Source: an uncultured Anderseniella sp.
GTDB taxonomy: Bacteria > Pseudomonadota > Alphaproteobacteria > Rhizobiales > Aestuariivirgaceae
DNA length: 64,000 nt
Direction: 5' to 3'
Assembly: GCA_947488295.1 (NCBI GenBank)
Contig: CANKYU010000002.1
Coordinates: 434,001 to 498,000, forward strand
Shown: in pieces, positions 25,238-33,506 of the stretch
How positions within the stretch are numbered: the stretch's first letter is position 1
Layout: every line of letters begins with the position of its first letter
Translations under genes and position numbers: made by a program
The notes under the pieces: generated by a model
The model's database searches: none
Told to the model about the DNA's origin: nothing
The model's input: only the letters and a program-made list of their open reading frames with translations

Positions 25238-26002
25238 CTAGGCGCGCTGGACGAAACGCGCCATCAGCCAGAAATACAGCCTGTAGGGCAGCAGCCGCAG
25301 CAGCTTCATGACGATGGCCAGGCGGGTGGGAAATACGATCTCGAACCGGCCGGATTTCAGCCCGGCAACGATGCAGCGCGACGCGTCTTCCGGCTCCAGG
25401 AGAAACGGCATCGGAAAGTCATTGGTGTCGGTCATCGGCGTGCGCACGAAGCCGGGATTGATGATTTGCACGGTAATGCCATGCTGGTCTGCGTCGGTCC
25501 GCAGGGCTTCAGCCATGGAGATCAGGGCAGCCTTGGTCGGCGCATAGGTAACAGCCCTCGGTATGCCGCGGTAACCGGCAACCGATGCAACCGGTGCTAT
25601 ATGGCCGGCACGCCGTTCCATCATGGACGGCAGCACGGCGTCAATAACATTGGCTGCCCCTTCATAATTGACCCGCATGGCCTTTATGGAGTCTTCCGCC
25701 TGGAAACTCCCGATATCACGGATGATCCAGATGCCTGCTGCCATCACCACAAGATCCAGCGGGCCGATGTCCGCCTCGATCGATTTAGCCATTTGCCGGC
25801 ACGCGGCAAGATCGGTCACATCAAGCGGGTAACTACGGATATTGGCGTTTTCAGCGGCAAGTTCTGCAAGTGCATCGCCTGAACGGGCTGATACCGCGAC
25901 GACTGCCCCCAGACCGGCCAGATCAAGCGCGAGCTGGCGGCCAATGCCGGAACTGGCGCCGGTGATCCACACGGTTTTCCATGGAATTACCTGTTGTTCC
26001 AT
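25238..26002 (-). CDS. short-chain dehydrogenase/reductase of the ChrR-RpoE operon
   Basis: 254-residue SDR. The cofactor motif TGASSGIGRQLALDLAG is at about residues 14-30, and the catalytic YAPTKAALISM (Tyr-x3-Lys) at about 155. It lies 12 bases after chrR on the same strand, so it is probably the third gene of the rpoE-chrR-SDR operon, an association common in other proteobacteria. It may act on oxidised lipid or carbonyl products formed under singlet-oxygen stress; that is inference. No signal peptide or hydrophobic N-terminal anchor is evident. Confidence 0.88.
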   Translation of the reverse strand: MEQQVIPWKTVWITGASSGIGRQLALDLAGLGAVVAVSARSGDALAELAAENANIRSYPLDVTDLAACRQMAKSIEADIGPLDLVVMAAGIWIIRDIGSFQAEDSIKAMRVNYEGAANVIDAVLPSMMERRAGHIAPVASVAGYRGIPRAVTYAPTKAALISMAEALRTDADQHGITVQIINPGFVRTPMTDTNDFPMPFLLEPEDASRCIVAGLKSGRFEIVFPTRLAIVMKLLRLLPYRLYFWLMARFVQRA

Positions 26003-26014
26003 GCCGGCAGGTCG

Positions 26015-26674
26015 TCAGATACCGACAATGGGCTGCAACAGACGCGGCACCAGTCCCTTGAAACGTGCCGGCGCCTCGGTGGCGATCAGGCAAATGCAGT
26101 CCTCGCCCTCCTCGATAACCGGCTGGTGCTCTATATGTTCATCCAGATCGGCCACGTCGCCAGGCGCAAAACGCCCGATCTCGTCGCGATAGGCACCCCG
26201 CAGCACCAGTGTCATTTCCTGACCGTCGTGACCGTGGTCGGGCAACTTGTGGCCGGGTCGCACTTTCAACAGGTACAGGCTGGAGCCGTCGTCATTCTTC
26301 TCGATGACATGAATGCCCACACCAGGACCCGCCGTCTTCCAGCGCACGTCGTCAAGCTTATGATCCAGCAGGCGCGATACGGGCAGGGGCAATGACGGAT
26401 CCGGATCGTCAGACGCGTCGCTACGCCTTTTCGGCTGCACCCAGTCGCTGCCTTCAATGCGCTCAAACACTGACGAAAGGGCATCCGGTCTCATTGGCTG
26501 CGCCTCGCTTGTCTCCAGCAAGGCAGCGCCGACAGCTTCGGCCCGGCGTACCTTGGCACGGCAATGATCGCACATCGCAACATGACCGGCGGCCACTACC
26601 GACAGGCAATTGGACAGGCTGCCGCCTGCATAGGCCACGACCGTTGCATCGTCCAGGTGGAACGCTGTTTTCAT
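26015..26674 (-). CDS. chrR: ChrR-type zinc anti-sigma factor
   Basis: 219-residue anti-sigma factor that holds the ECF sigma factor inactive until singlet oxygen or related stress. The N-terminal zinc site has His6, His31, Cys35 and Cys38 (HVAMCDHC), the same numbering as in Rhodobacter sphaeroides ChrR. The C-terminal cupin domain shows the H-x-H-x3-E metal motif in LPDHGHDGQEMTLVLRG and a later His in DLDEHIEHQP. All zinc ligands of both domains therefore appear present, so it should be fully functional. It overlaps the sigma gene by 4 bases (ATGA), ensuring balanced synthesis. Confidence 0.93.
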   Translation of the reverse strand: MKTAFHLDDATVVAYAGGSLSNCLSVVAAGHVAMCDHCRAKVRRAEAVGAALLETSEAQPMRPDALSSVFERIEGSDWVQPKRRSDASDDPDPSLPLPVSRLLDHKLDDVRWKTAGPGVGIHVIEKNDDGSSLYLLKVRPGHKLPDHGHDGQEMTLVLRGAYRDEIGRFAPGDVADLDEHIEHQPVIEEGEDCICLIATEAPARFKGLVPRLLQPIVGI

Positions 26675-27273
26675 CTCAAGTCCTCCAGAACTGAGCCCAT
26701 CTTGCGATAGGCCAGTCGCATTCTAGATTTGACGGTGCCCAGGGGCACGTCGAGTTTGTCTGCTATCTCGGATTGTGTCATGTCGTCCATGAACGCCATT
26801 ACAATCACCTCGCGCTGATCACTCGGCAACACGTCGAGAGCTTCGGTCACCGCCTGATCCTGCTGCCTGCCTATTACGATGTCATCGCTGGCCGGATCAT
26901 CGCTGGCTTCCTCATAGTCGTCGATGTCGGTAAAATACCGCGAGCCTTCGCGTCGTAACCGGTCGATACGCAGATTGCGCGCGATCGTATAAATCCATGT
27001 CGTAACCGAACCTTTGCCCGGGGAGAACATTCCTGCCTTGTTCCAAACCGCAATCATGGCATCCTGGACAAGGTCTTCAGCCAACTCGGCATTGGCACCC
27101 TTGCGCATCATGAATCCCTTTAACCTGGGTCCAAAATGCTCGAAGAGCTGCGCAAACGCCTGGCGGTCGCGCCGTTCGGCAACGTCATTCAACAGCTGAG
27201 CAAACAGTTCTGCCTGCGGGTTTTTGCCGGTTCTCCGGCGGATTCCATCTGTCACAGCGGGGGCTAACACCAT
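26671..27273 (-). CDS. rpoE: ECF sigma factor RpoE (ECF11, ChrR-controlled)
   Basis: 200-residue extracytoplasmic-function sigma factor. Region 2 carries AELAEDLVQDAMIAVWNKA and WIYTIARNLRIDRLRR; region 4 carries LPSDQREVIVMAFMDDM and LDVPLGTVKSRMRLAYRKM. The start is set at 27273 (MVLAPAVTD). The open frame runs 21 codons further, but its TTG start coincides with a TGATCC promoter box, so the upstream part is most likely the autoregulated promoter and 5' leader. Paired with ChrR in an ATGA overlap. Its likely targets in this window are its own operon and the DUF1365/CFA and DUF3833 units. Confidence 0.93.
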   Translation of the reverse strand: MVLAPAVTDGIRRRTGKNPQAELFAQLLNDVAERRDRQAFAQLFEHFGPRLKGFMMRKGANAELAEDLVQDAMIAVWNKAGMFSPGKGSVTTWIYTIARNLRIDRLRREGSRYFTDIDDYEEASDDPASDDIVIGRQQDQAVTEALDVLPSDQREVIVMAFMDDMTQSEIADKLDVPLGTVKSRMRLAYRKMGSVLEDLR

Positions 27274-27306
27274 AAAGTCGATCTCAAGCTCGGTTGCGGG
27301 TACTTC

Positions 27307-27335
27307 AACTACGCTGGACGTGCAGTCGCGGATCA
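27307..27335 (-). promoter_or_regulatory. putative autoregulated RpoE promoter
   Basis: On the minus strand, TGATCC (27335-27330), 18 bases, TAGTT (27311-27307). TGATCC is the known -35 element of Rhodobacter RpoE promoters. The start codon is 33 bases further on. This site is the reason for choosing the shorter rpoE reading frame. Confidence 0.65.
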
Positions 27336-27432
27336 ACCGAGCCGACCGGTTAATTGTAGGACAGAGCTTAAGGCGCGAATGGGTGCGGCAACAATCGGAA
27401 AATTGTTAAACTCCGCTCACCCCCCGCCAAAT

Positions 27433-27467
27433 GAAAAAGCCGGACCTTCCGCCGGTCCGGCTTTTTC
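27433..27467 (-). terminator. intrinsic terminator of infC
   Basis: A perfect 14-bp inverted repeat (GAAAAAGCCGGACC, 7-base loop, GGTCCGGCTTTTTC) with A/T-rich outer stem. On the minus strand it follows the infC stop by about 21 bases and ends in CTTTTTC, so it should terminate infC and separate it from rpoE. It is symmetrical enough to work in both directions. Confidence 0.85.
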
Positions 27468-27488
27468 AGCACAACGTTCAAAGGGAAA

Positions 27489-28028
27489 TCACCTGGGTGA
27501 CAGGATCATGATCATCTGGCGACCTTCCATCTTCGGCTCGTATTCCACCTTGGCAAACTCGTCAGTGTCAGATTTGACCTTCTGCAACAGGTCGAAGCCA
27601 AGCTCCGTATGGGCCATTTCGCGGCCGCGGAACCGCATGGTCACCTTGACCTTGTCACCATCATCAAAGAACCGCTTCATGGCGCGCATCTTCACGTCAT
27701 AGTCGTGCGTGTCGATACCGGGCCGCAGCTTGATTTCCTTGACCTCAATAACCTTCTGTTTCTTTTTGGCTTCGTTGGCCTTCTTCTGGGCCTGATATTT
27801 GTATTTGCCGTAATCCAGCACCTTGCATACAGGTGTGTCGGCGTTCGGAGACACTTCAACGAGATCCATCCCGGCGTCAGCCGCGAGATCGAGCGCGTCT
27901 TCAATTTTCATGACACCGCGCTTTTCACCTTCTGCGTCAATCAAAAGAACATTGGCGTTGGTGATAGCTTCGTTGATACGTGGTCCGTCGTCCTTGGGCG
28001 GCATTTGCCCGTTCATCGGTCTGCGAAT
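27489..28028 (-). CDS. infC: translation initiation factor IF-3, probable AUU start
   Basis: IF-3, which prevents premature 30S-50S joining and proofreads the start codon. It has the N-terminal domain ([17 protein letters not shown]), the linker rich in Lys ([12 protein letters not shown]) and the C-terminal domain ([27 protein letters not shown]). The first ATG is at 28016. The in-frame ATT at 28028 lies 8 bases after AAGGAG (28042-28037) and adds RRP before MNG, giving the RRP-type N-terminus usual for alphaproteobacterial IF-3. I therefore place the start at the AUU, which in E. coli is the basis of infC autoregulation. rpmI and rplT do not follow. Confidence 0.92.
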   Translation of the reverse strand: MRRPMNGQMPPKDDGPRINEAITNANVLLIDAEGEKRGVMKIEDALDLAADAGMDLVEVSPNADTPVCKVLDYGKYKYQAQKKANEAKKKQKVIEVKEIKLRPGIDTHDYDVKMRAMKRFFDDGDKVKVTMRFRGREMAHTELGFDLLQKVKSDTDEFAKVEYEPKMEGRQMIMILSPR

Positions 28029-28158
28029 GGTGTAGTCTCCTTAGTATTTTTGCGGCTGAACTGTTTCAAATACCGCAAGAGGGTTCAAATTGCGTAAAAA
28101 AGCACCTAAAGGCCTTTTACCAGATTTTGCAAGCAATGTTGAGAGGATAGTCCAATAC

Positions 28159-28968
28159 ATGTCCTGTACCGCCCAGAAGCCTCCCGAATACATCACGGCA
28201 GACAATGGCACCTCCATTGCCTGGCTGAACGATGGAGCCAGCCCGACAGAGGCGCAAAGATGCGGCACATTCTGGCTGGGCGGGTTCAAGTCCGACATGC
28301 GCGGGTCAAAGGCTGAAGTGCTGGCAGATCACGCGCGCGCATCTGAGCGCTCATTCGTCAGGTTCGACTATTCCGGTCATGGCGAAAGCGATGGCGAGTT
28401 TGTGGACGGCACCATTTCGAGCTGGCTCGACCAGGCACAAGCCGTCTTCACCCGCTGCGCACAAGGCCGCCGGGTGCTGATCGGCTCCAGCATGGGCGGC
28501 TGGATCGCACTGCTGCTGGCAAAACGGCTGATTGAGGCCGGACAGGCCGACCGGCTCGGCGGACTGATCCTGATCGCGCCGGCTGCCGACATGACCAAGG
28601 ACCTGATGTGGGACAAATACGGCGACGACTTTCGCGACGAGGTCATGCGGCTTGGCAAATATGAGCGACCGTCAGAATATTCCGACGAGCCTTATGTGAT
28701 CACCAGAGCACTGATCGAAGATGGCGCACAGCATCTGGTGCTGGACCAGGGTTTGCACATGCCCTGCCCGGTTCGCATTCTGCAAGGCGAGGATGACCCG
28801 GACGTCCCGTGGCAGCACGCCTTGAAGACCTACCATGCCGTGAGCGGCGAAGATGTGATGTTCGAACTGATCAAGCACGGCGATCACCGGCTGTCGGGCG
28901 AGCGCAATCTGTCGCTTTTGTCTGAAACAGCGGAAGCGGTTTGCGCCCAGGCGGATATGATTGGCTAA
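28159..28968 (+). CDS. alpha/beta hydrolase
   Basis: 269-residue serine hydrolase. The nucleophile elbow GSSMGGW lies at about residues 112-118, the oxyanion-side text FWLGGFKSDMRGSKA near 40, and HGDHRLSGE near 250 gives the catalytic His; the acid is probably in the EDDPDVPWQ segment. The start is uncertain: ATG 28159 gives a normal length, while the frame is open from an earlier codon at 28090. It is divergent from infC and its last 4 bases overlap the convergent epimerase gene. The substrate is unknown. Confidence 0.83.
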   Translation: MSCTAQKPPEYITADNGTSIAWLNDGASPTEAQRCGTFWLGGFKSDMRGSKAEVLADHARASERSFVRFDYSGHGESDGEFVDGTISSWLDQAQAVFTRCAQGRRVLIGSSMGGWIALLLAKRLIEAGQADRLGGLILIAPAADMTKDLMWDKYGDDFRDEVMRLGKYERPSEYSDEPYVITRALIEDGAQHLVLDQGLHMPCPVRILQGEDDPDVPWQHALKTYHAVSGEDVMFELIKHGDHRLSGERNLSLLSETAEAVCAQADMIG

Positions 28969-29831
28969 AGCAGCGCTTTCAGGCCCCGGCGATAGGTCGG
29001 GTACGCAAACCTGTAACCCAGTTCGGTTTTGACCTTGTCATTCGACACGCGTTTGGACTCGGCATAAAAGCTTTTTGCCATGTCCGACAGGTCTGCATCT
29101 TCAAAGGCTATTTCAGGCGGCGGTTCGATACCGAGCAGGTCAGCCGCATAGGCCACAACGTCCTGCGGCGGAGCTGCCTCATCATCACACACATTGTAGG
29201 CGCTGCCCGGATCGGGTTTTTCGACAGACGCGCGAAGGATACCGGCAATGTCGGCCACATGGATGCGGCTGAACACCTGACCGGGTTTGACGATGCGACG
29301 TGCCTTGCCGGATTTCAGCGATTGAAGCTGGTTGCGGCCCGGGCCGTAAATCCCCGCCAGGCGAAACAGATGGACGGCCAGACCGGTGTCGCGCCAGAGC
29401 TGCAGCCAGCCTGTTTCAGCCGCCAGCCTGGCATGGCCGCGCGCGGTGCTGGGTTCCAGAGCCGATGTCTCATCAACCCAGCCCCCCTGCCGGTCGCCAT
29501 AGACACCAGTGGTGGACAGGTATGCCAGCCACCTGATGTGCGCTGCGCGGGCGCCAAGATCATCGCCATGACATTTCAGGACCGGATCACCGGTCTTGCC
29601 GGGCGGCACCGAAACGACAACATGGGTCACACCGTCCAGCAATGAGGGATCCAGCGGTGTATCATCATTGAACTGAACTGCATCAAACCCGAGCTGCCTG
29701 ATCTTTTCACAACCCTCGGCAGATCTGCTGGTGCCGGTAATGGCCCACTGGTCGCGCGGCAATGCCTGCGCCAGGGCTCGGGCTGAAAAACCGAAACCGA
29801 AGCACAAAAGATGAGGGGGGTTTTCAGACAT
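28965..29831 (-). CDS. NAD(P)-dependent epimerase/SDR, YeeZ-like
   Basis: 288-residue extended-SDR-like protein. A Rossmann start LLCFGFGFSARALAQAL, VTHVVVSVPPGKTGDPVL, the YLSTTGVYGDRQGGWVDE segment and FRLAGIYGPGRNQLQ fit the YeeZ/COG0451 group of NAD-dependent epimerases or dehydratases with unknown substrates. It overlaps queG by 8 bases, so the two are co-translated; this pairing may be a conserved neighbourhood rather than a shared pathway. Confidence 0.83.
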   Translation of the reverse strand: MSENPPHLLCFGFGFSARALAQALPRDQWAITGTSRSAEGCEKIRQLGFDAVQFNDDTPLDPSLLDGVTHVVVSVPPGKTGDPVLKCHGDDLGARAAHIRWLAYLSTTGVYGDRQGGWVDETSALEPSTARGHARLAAETGWLQLWRDTGLAVHLFRLAGIYGPGRNQLQSLKSGKARRIVKPGQVFSRIHVADIAGILRASVEKPDPGSAYNVCDDEAAPPQDVVAYAADLLGIEPPPEIAFEDADLSDMAKSFYAESKRVSNDKVKTELGYRFAYPTYRRGLKALL

Positions 29832-30936
29832 TCCATTCCTTCCTTACGTCTGCATCAGGTTCGTGTTCACACCGCGCTGCAGACAATTGCGCAAATTCCT
29901 GTGAAGGCAGCAGCCTGGACAAAGCCCATATGGCCATGGCCCTGACCTGCGCGCTCGCATCGTCCAGTAATTCCCGGGCACACGGTATCAGGTTCACGTC
30001 GCCGGAATTTCCAACTGCAATCATCACGTTACGCACAAAGCGATCGCGGCCGATGCGCTTTACCGGTGACCCGGAAAACAGCGTCCTGAACGCCTGGTCG
30101 TCCAGCTCGGCAAGCTGCGCAAGCGACGGCGAGACAAGATCGGCCCGCGCGGCCAGCTTTGCCTCATGTGCGTCGCCGGCAAACTTGTTCCACGGGCATA
30201 CCGCAAGACAATCATCACAGCCATAAATGCGGTTGCCCATGGCTTTGCGAAACTCAAGGTCGATATGGCCCTTGTGCTCGATCGTAAGATAGGAAATGCA
30301 GCGCCGTGCATCGAGCCGGTAAGGTGCCGGAAACGCATTGGTCGGGCATATATCCAGGCACGATGTACACGACCCGCAATGATCGGCTTCCGCGACATCA
30401 GGCATCAGTTCCGCCGCGGACAGGATGGCGCCCAGAAACACCCACGACCCGTGCTCACGGGACACCAGGTTGGTGTGCTTGCCCTGCCATCCGAGCCCGG
30501 CGCGCTGGGCCAGCGGTTTTTCCATCAAGGGCGCGGTGTCGACGAATACCTTCACGTCCTGACCGGTTTGCGCCGCAAGCCACCCGGCAAGTGTTTTCAG
30601 CCTGCCCTTGACCACATCATGGTAGTCGCGGCCCAGTGCATAGGTTGAAATCACGCCGGTTGAGCGGTCCTGCAGACGCGCCATGACATCCATCTCGGGC
30701 GTGTAGGACATGGCCAGCATGATGCAACTTTTGGCATCCTGCCACATGGCATCGGGAGAGGAGCGCCGGTCCAGTGTGGTTTGCAGCCAGTCCATGCTGG
30801 CGTGATGGCCGTCGCCGACAGCCTGGCGCAGTCTTTGTCCCGTTTCAGCAGGCAATCTGGCCACAGTGATGCGCAGCTCGCAAAACCCGAGCTCGGCGGC
30901 GCGCTGTCTCAATTGTGTCTCTACGGGCTCAGCCAT
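29824..30936 (-). CDS. queG: epoxyqueuosine reductase QueG
   Basis: 370-residue cobalamin- and Fe-S-dependent enzyme that reduces epoxyqueuosine to queuosine in tRNA. Two ferredoxin-type 4Fe-4S motifs are visible: CGSCTSCLDICPTNAF and CDDCLAVCPWNKF. Upstream lies the N-terminal QueG domain with SWVFLGAIL, and the C-terminal part (about 290-360) looks like HEAT-type helices (AMAIWALSRLLPSQEF). The length is normal for the family. It is preceded by a GST gene 12 bases away on the same strand. Confidence 0.95.
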   Translation of the reverse strand: MAEPVETQLRQRAAELGFCELRITVARLPAETGQRLRQAVGDGHHASMDWLQTTLDRRSSPDAMWQDAKSCIMLAMSYTPEMDVMARLQDRSTGVISTYALGRDYHDVVKGRLKTLAGWLAAQTGQDVKVFVDTAPLMEKPLAQRAGLGWQGKHTNLVSREHGSWVFLGAILSAAELMPDVAEADHCGSCTSCLDICPTNAFPAPYRLDARRCISYLTIEHKGHIDLEFRKAMGNRIYGCDDCLAVCPWNKFAGDAHEAKLAARADLVSPSLAQLAELDDQAFRTLFSGSPVKRIGRDRFVRNVMIAVGNSGDVNLIPCARELLDDASAQVRAMAIWALSRLLPSQEFAQLSAARCEHEPDADVRKEWNV

Positions 30937-30948
30937 ACGCCGAGACTA

Positions 30949-31635
30949 TCAGAAGTCGAGCTCGGAGTACTGGGAAGACGGCGGCATGCCGCGCACCTGA
31001 TCGGCCAGCAGCGAGCGGAAGGACGGCCGGGACTTGATGCGCTGATACCAGGCCTTGGCATCCGGCACTTCATCCCAGGAGATATCGCCGAGATAGTCTG
31101 CCACGGACAAATGCGATGCCGCGGCAAGATCGGCCACGGTCAGATCATCGCCGACCAGCAGGTTGCGCGCCTGGGCCAGAGCATTGATGTAGGCCAGATG
31201 GGTGCGCAGCGCCTCCAGCGCCGAGCGCACCCGGTTCATTTTCGGCGCCCCGCCGCCTTGCGATGCGGACACGAAACGGCGCACCACCTTTTCCATAAGC
31301 AATGGCGAAGTGACCTCGTGATGAAACTTGCCGTCGAACCAGGCAACCAGTCTTCGCACTTCGGCGCGAACCACCGGGTTGGTGCCCCACAGGGAACCGG
31401 TTTCAAGCGGCCATTGCTCGTCCAGATAACCGCCGACGGCTTCAACACCTGCGCACACCGTGCCGTCCTGATCGATCAGGACCGGCAAGGTACCGGACGG
31501 ATTCATGTCGAGAAACGCGTCCCGCATTTCCCAGGGGCGTTCCTCGTTCAGTTCAGCCGCCAGACCCATTTCGGCCAGTGAAAGCCGGACGCGCCGCGAA
31601 AATGGATCCAGAGAAAAATGCAAAAGACGCACCAT
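30949..31635 (-). CDS. glutathione S-transferase family protein
   Basis: 228-residue GST. The N-terminal thioredoxin-fold domain begins VRLLHFSLDPFSRRVRLSLAE and carries the cis-Pro segment PSGTLPVLIDQDG and VEAVGGYLDE (Glu-Ser/Ala position). The C-terminal helical domain has NLLVGDDLTVADLAAASHL. The active-site position near Ser/Pro-Phe-Ser suggests a serine or cysteine-independent class, which I cannot refine. It is 12 bases ahead of queG, so it is probably co-transcribed. Likely cytoplasmic detoxification. Confidence 0.88.
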   Translation of the reverse strand: MVRLLHFSLDPFSRRVRLSLAEMGLAAELNEERPWEMRDAFLDMNPSGTLPVLIDQDGTVCAGVEAVGGYLDEQWPLETGSLWGTNPVVRAEVRRLVAWFDGKFHHEVTSPLLMEKVVRRFVSASQGGGAPKMNRVRSALEALRTHLAYINALAQARNLLVGDDLTVADLAAASHLSVADYLGDISWDEVPDAKAWYQRIKSRPSFRSLLADQVRGMPPSSQYSELDF

Positions 31636-31706
31636 AGCGCGGTCACCAAAAAGTCTGATATGAGGGCCAAAAACCGAACCGGTTGCAAGCGATTCGCAAC
31701 CTTATA

Positions 31707-31862
31707 CCAAAGGAAGTAGTCATTGGCCCGCCAAAGGCCGTTTTTTCGCGTCTGCCGGGCGTCGTCATGCCCCACTTATGGCCATCCGGACCAGGGAGCG
31801 GAACAGGCCACGCCCGCAAACGAAAAAAAACGGTCAAAAGGGTCACTAATTACTTCCTTTGG
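31707..31862. repeat. 156-bp imperfect palindrome (MITE-like)
   Basis: Outer arms CCAAAGGAAGTA (31707-31718) and TACTTCCTTTGG (31851-31862) are a perfect 12-bp inverted repeat. Inside, GGCCGTTTTTTCG near 31737 and CGAAAAAAAACGGTC near 31821 continue the symmetry, followed by CGGGCGT / ACGCCCG. The whole could fold as one long hairpin. No transposase or target duplication was identified. It lies between the start regions of the GST gene and uppP. Confidence 0.6.
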
Positions 31863-31930
31863 CAACAGGTAATATCTTACTAAAGCTAAGTTGTGGCCAG
31901 TGCCAGCGCAACGTCAACAGGGATCACTGC

Positions 31931-32752
31931 ATGTTTCTGGAACAGATCATCGTACTGGCCATCATTCAGGGCGTTACCGAGTTTCTACCGATTTCGTCTT
32001 CCGGGCACCTGATACTGGTGCCGGCGCTGACCGGGTGGAAAGACCAGGGGCTTATAGTCGATGTGATGGTTCACATGGGCTCTTTCCTGGCGGTTATCAC
32101 TTACTTCTGGCGAGATGTCCTGGCCCTGACCGTGGGCGGGCTGAACCTTCTGCGCGGGCGCATGACCGACCATGGCCGTCTCGGCCTGCTGATCGTGGCG
32201 GCGACCGTTCCGGCGGTTCTGTTCGGGCTGTTCGTCAAGAAAACCGGGATGATTGATGCAGTGCGCGGACCGGAAATCGTTGCCTGGAATGCCATTATCT
32301 TCGGCGTCTTGATGTATATCGCGGACCGGCTCGGCAAACACATCAAGGCCATGGAGGACATGACCTTCATGCCGGCGATTATCATCGGGCTGGCGCAGGC
32401 AGTCGCCATCATTCCCGGCACCAGCCGCTCCGGCATTACCATGACCGCGGCGCGGATGCTTGGCTTCCAGCGGTCGGAAGCGGCGCGCTTTTCATTTCTT
32501 GTCGGCATTCCGGCCATTGCCGGTGCCGGTGTGCTGGTGCTGGGCGAGGCGATATCGGACGGGGCCGTCATTTCCGGTGATGCCATAATCACCGGTATCC
32601 TGACATTCTTTACCGCGCTTGCCGCAATCTGGTTCCTGATGGCAGTGGTCAAGCGTTATTCACTGACCATATTCGTGATCTACCGGCTGCTGCTGGGCGC
32701 CGGGCTGCTGTACCTGGTTCATATCGGGTTCTTTGCAGCTACCGGCGGTTGA
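31931..32752 (+). CDS. uppP: undecaprenyl-diphosphatase UppP/BacA
   Basis: 273-residue integral membrane phosphatase that recycles undecaprenyl pyrophosphate for peptidoglycan and LPS synthesis and confers bacitracin resistance. The signatures GVTEFLPISSSGHLIL (residues about 15-30) and the second motif PGTSRSGITMTAARML (about 160-175) are intact, as are about eight membrane helices. The ATG at 31931 gives the normal N-terminus MFLEQIIVLAIIQG; the frame is open upstream through the palindromic repeat, which should be leader. Confidence 0.95.
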   Translation: MFLEQIIVLAIIQGVTEFLPISSSGHLILVPALTGWKDQGLIVDVMVHMGSFLAVITYFWRDVLALTVGGLNLLRGRMTDHGRLGLLIVAATVPAVLFGLFVKKTGMIDAVRGPEIVAWNAIIFGVLMYIADRLGKHIKAMEDMTFMPAIIIGLAQAVAIIPGTSRSGITMTAARMLGFQRSEAARFSFLVGIPAIAGAGVLVLGEAISDGAVISGDAIITGILTFFTALAAIWFLMAVVKRYSLTIFVIYRLLLGAGLLYLVHIGFFAATGG

Positions 32753-32755
32753 TAG

Positions 32756-32785
32756 CAAAAGAAGCAATTCCTTCTTTTGGCATAA
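32756..32785. terminator. terminator-like hairpin between uppP and DUF1194
   Basis: CAAAAGAAG, 6-base loop, CTTCTTTTG: a perfect 9-bp stem three bases after the uppP stop and just past the end of the convergent DUF1194 gene. It may serve both directions, though it is A/T-rich and has no long T-run beyond the stem. Confidence 0.55.
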
Positions 32786-32786
32786 C

Positions 32787-33506
32787 TCAATCAATTGCGG
32801 CAGACACCGGTCCGGTGATTTCACGTACCAGCTTGGCGCGGATGGCAGTGCGAAAATCTTCAAAGTTCCGTGCTGTCATCATGAACGAACCAGGCCCGCC
32901 AATGACATGATTGGCGTAGTGCTCGCGAAGGTCGATGTTGGCCAGTTCACCAAGATCAATGTCCTTGTTGTGGATGACCAGGCCATTGATGGTGATGCCG
33001 CGCGCGTTGGCAGCGACGCGCGCTGCCTCGGACCGGCGCGCATCGCTGGAACCGTCACCTGAAATATCAATGACACGGCGTGCACCGAGATAGTTGTTTG
33101 CCTCCATGGAATTGACTGAGAACCCGATGGCGCCGGCAATATCGGTCAGGCCTCTGATGGCGCGCGGCGATGCGGAAATTTTCGCGGAAAATTCCGCCGC
33201 AGTCCGGCCGTCGCGCACCACATGCCAGTCAACCGCAGTGGCCTGCCGGGCTTCACCGGCCCAATGGATAAGGGTGACTGCAACGCCCCGGGTGCCGGCA
33301 AAGCGTATTGCAGCAACAACATCCGGGTGCAGGAAAGCTTCGGCCAACCCCTGCGACTGCAGGGCAAACTCCTCGGCATCCACGCTGGTGGAAGTGTCGA
33401 CCGCCAGAACCAGTTCGAGATCCACCGGTTGCAGGCCCTGCGCACCCGCACCCGAAGACAACAACAGCGAGCCCAGCAGAATACTTGCAAAAGCTCTGGC
33501 CGGCAT
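32787..33506 (-). CDS. DUF1194 (von Willebrand A-like) exported protein
   Basis: 239-residue DUF1194 protein with a signal peptide (FASILLGSLLLSSGAGAQG). The mature part is a VWA-like fold with a MIDAS-type metal motif: LVLAVDTSTSVDAEEF (D-x-S/T-x-S), a Thr at GLTDIAGAI and RVIDISGDGSSD. It should bind a divalent metal and possibly a protein partner in the periplasm. It follows the NDUFA9-like gene with a one-base TGATG overlap, so the two are co-translated. Confidence 0.87.
   Translation of the reverse strand: MPARAFASILLGSLLLSSGAGAQGLQPVDLELVLAVDTSTSVDAEEFALQSQGLAEAFLHPDVVAAIRFAGTRGVAVTLIHWAGEARQATAVDWHVVRDGRTAAEFSAKISASPRAIRGLTDIAGAIGFSVNSMEANNYLGARRVIDISGDGSSDARRSEAARVAANARGITINGLVIHNKDIDLGELANIDLREHYANHVIGGPGSFMMTARNFEDFRTAIRAKLVREITGPVSAAID

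Noticed and set aside
27274..27336. A 21-codon N-terminal extension of the sigma factor starting with TTG.
   Set aside because: Its first codons coincide with a TGATCC-N18-TAGTT promoter; a start at 27273 matches normal ECF length.
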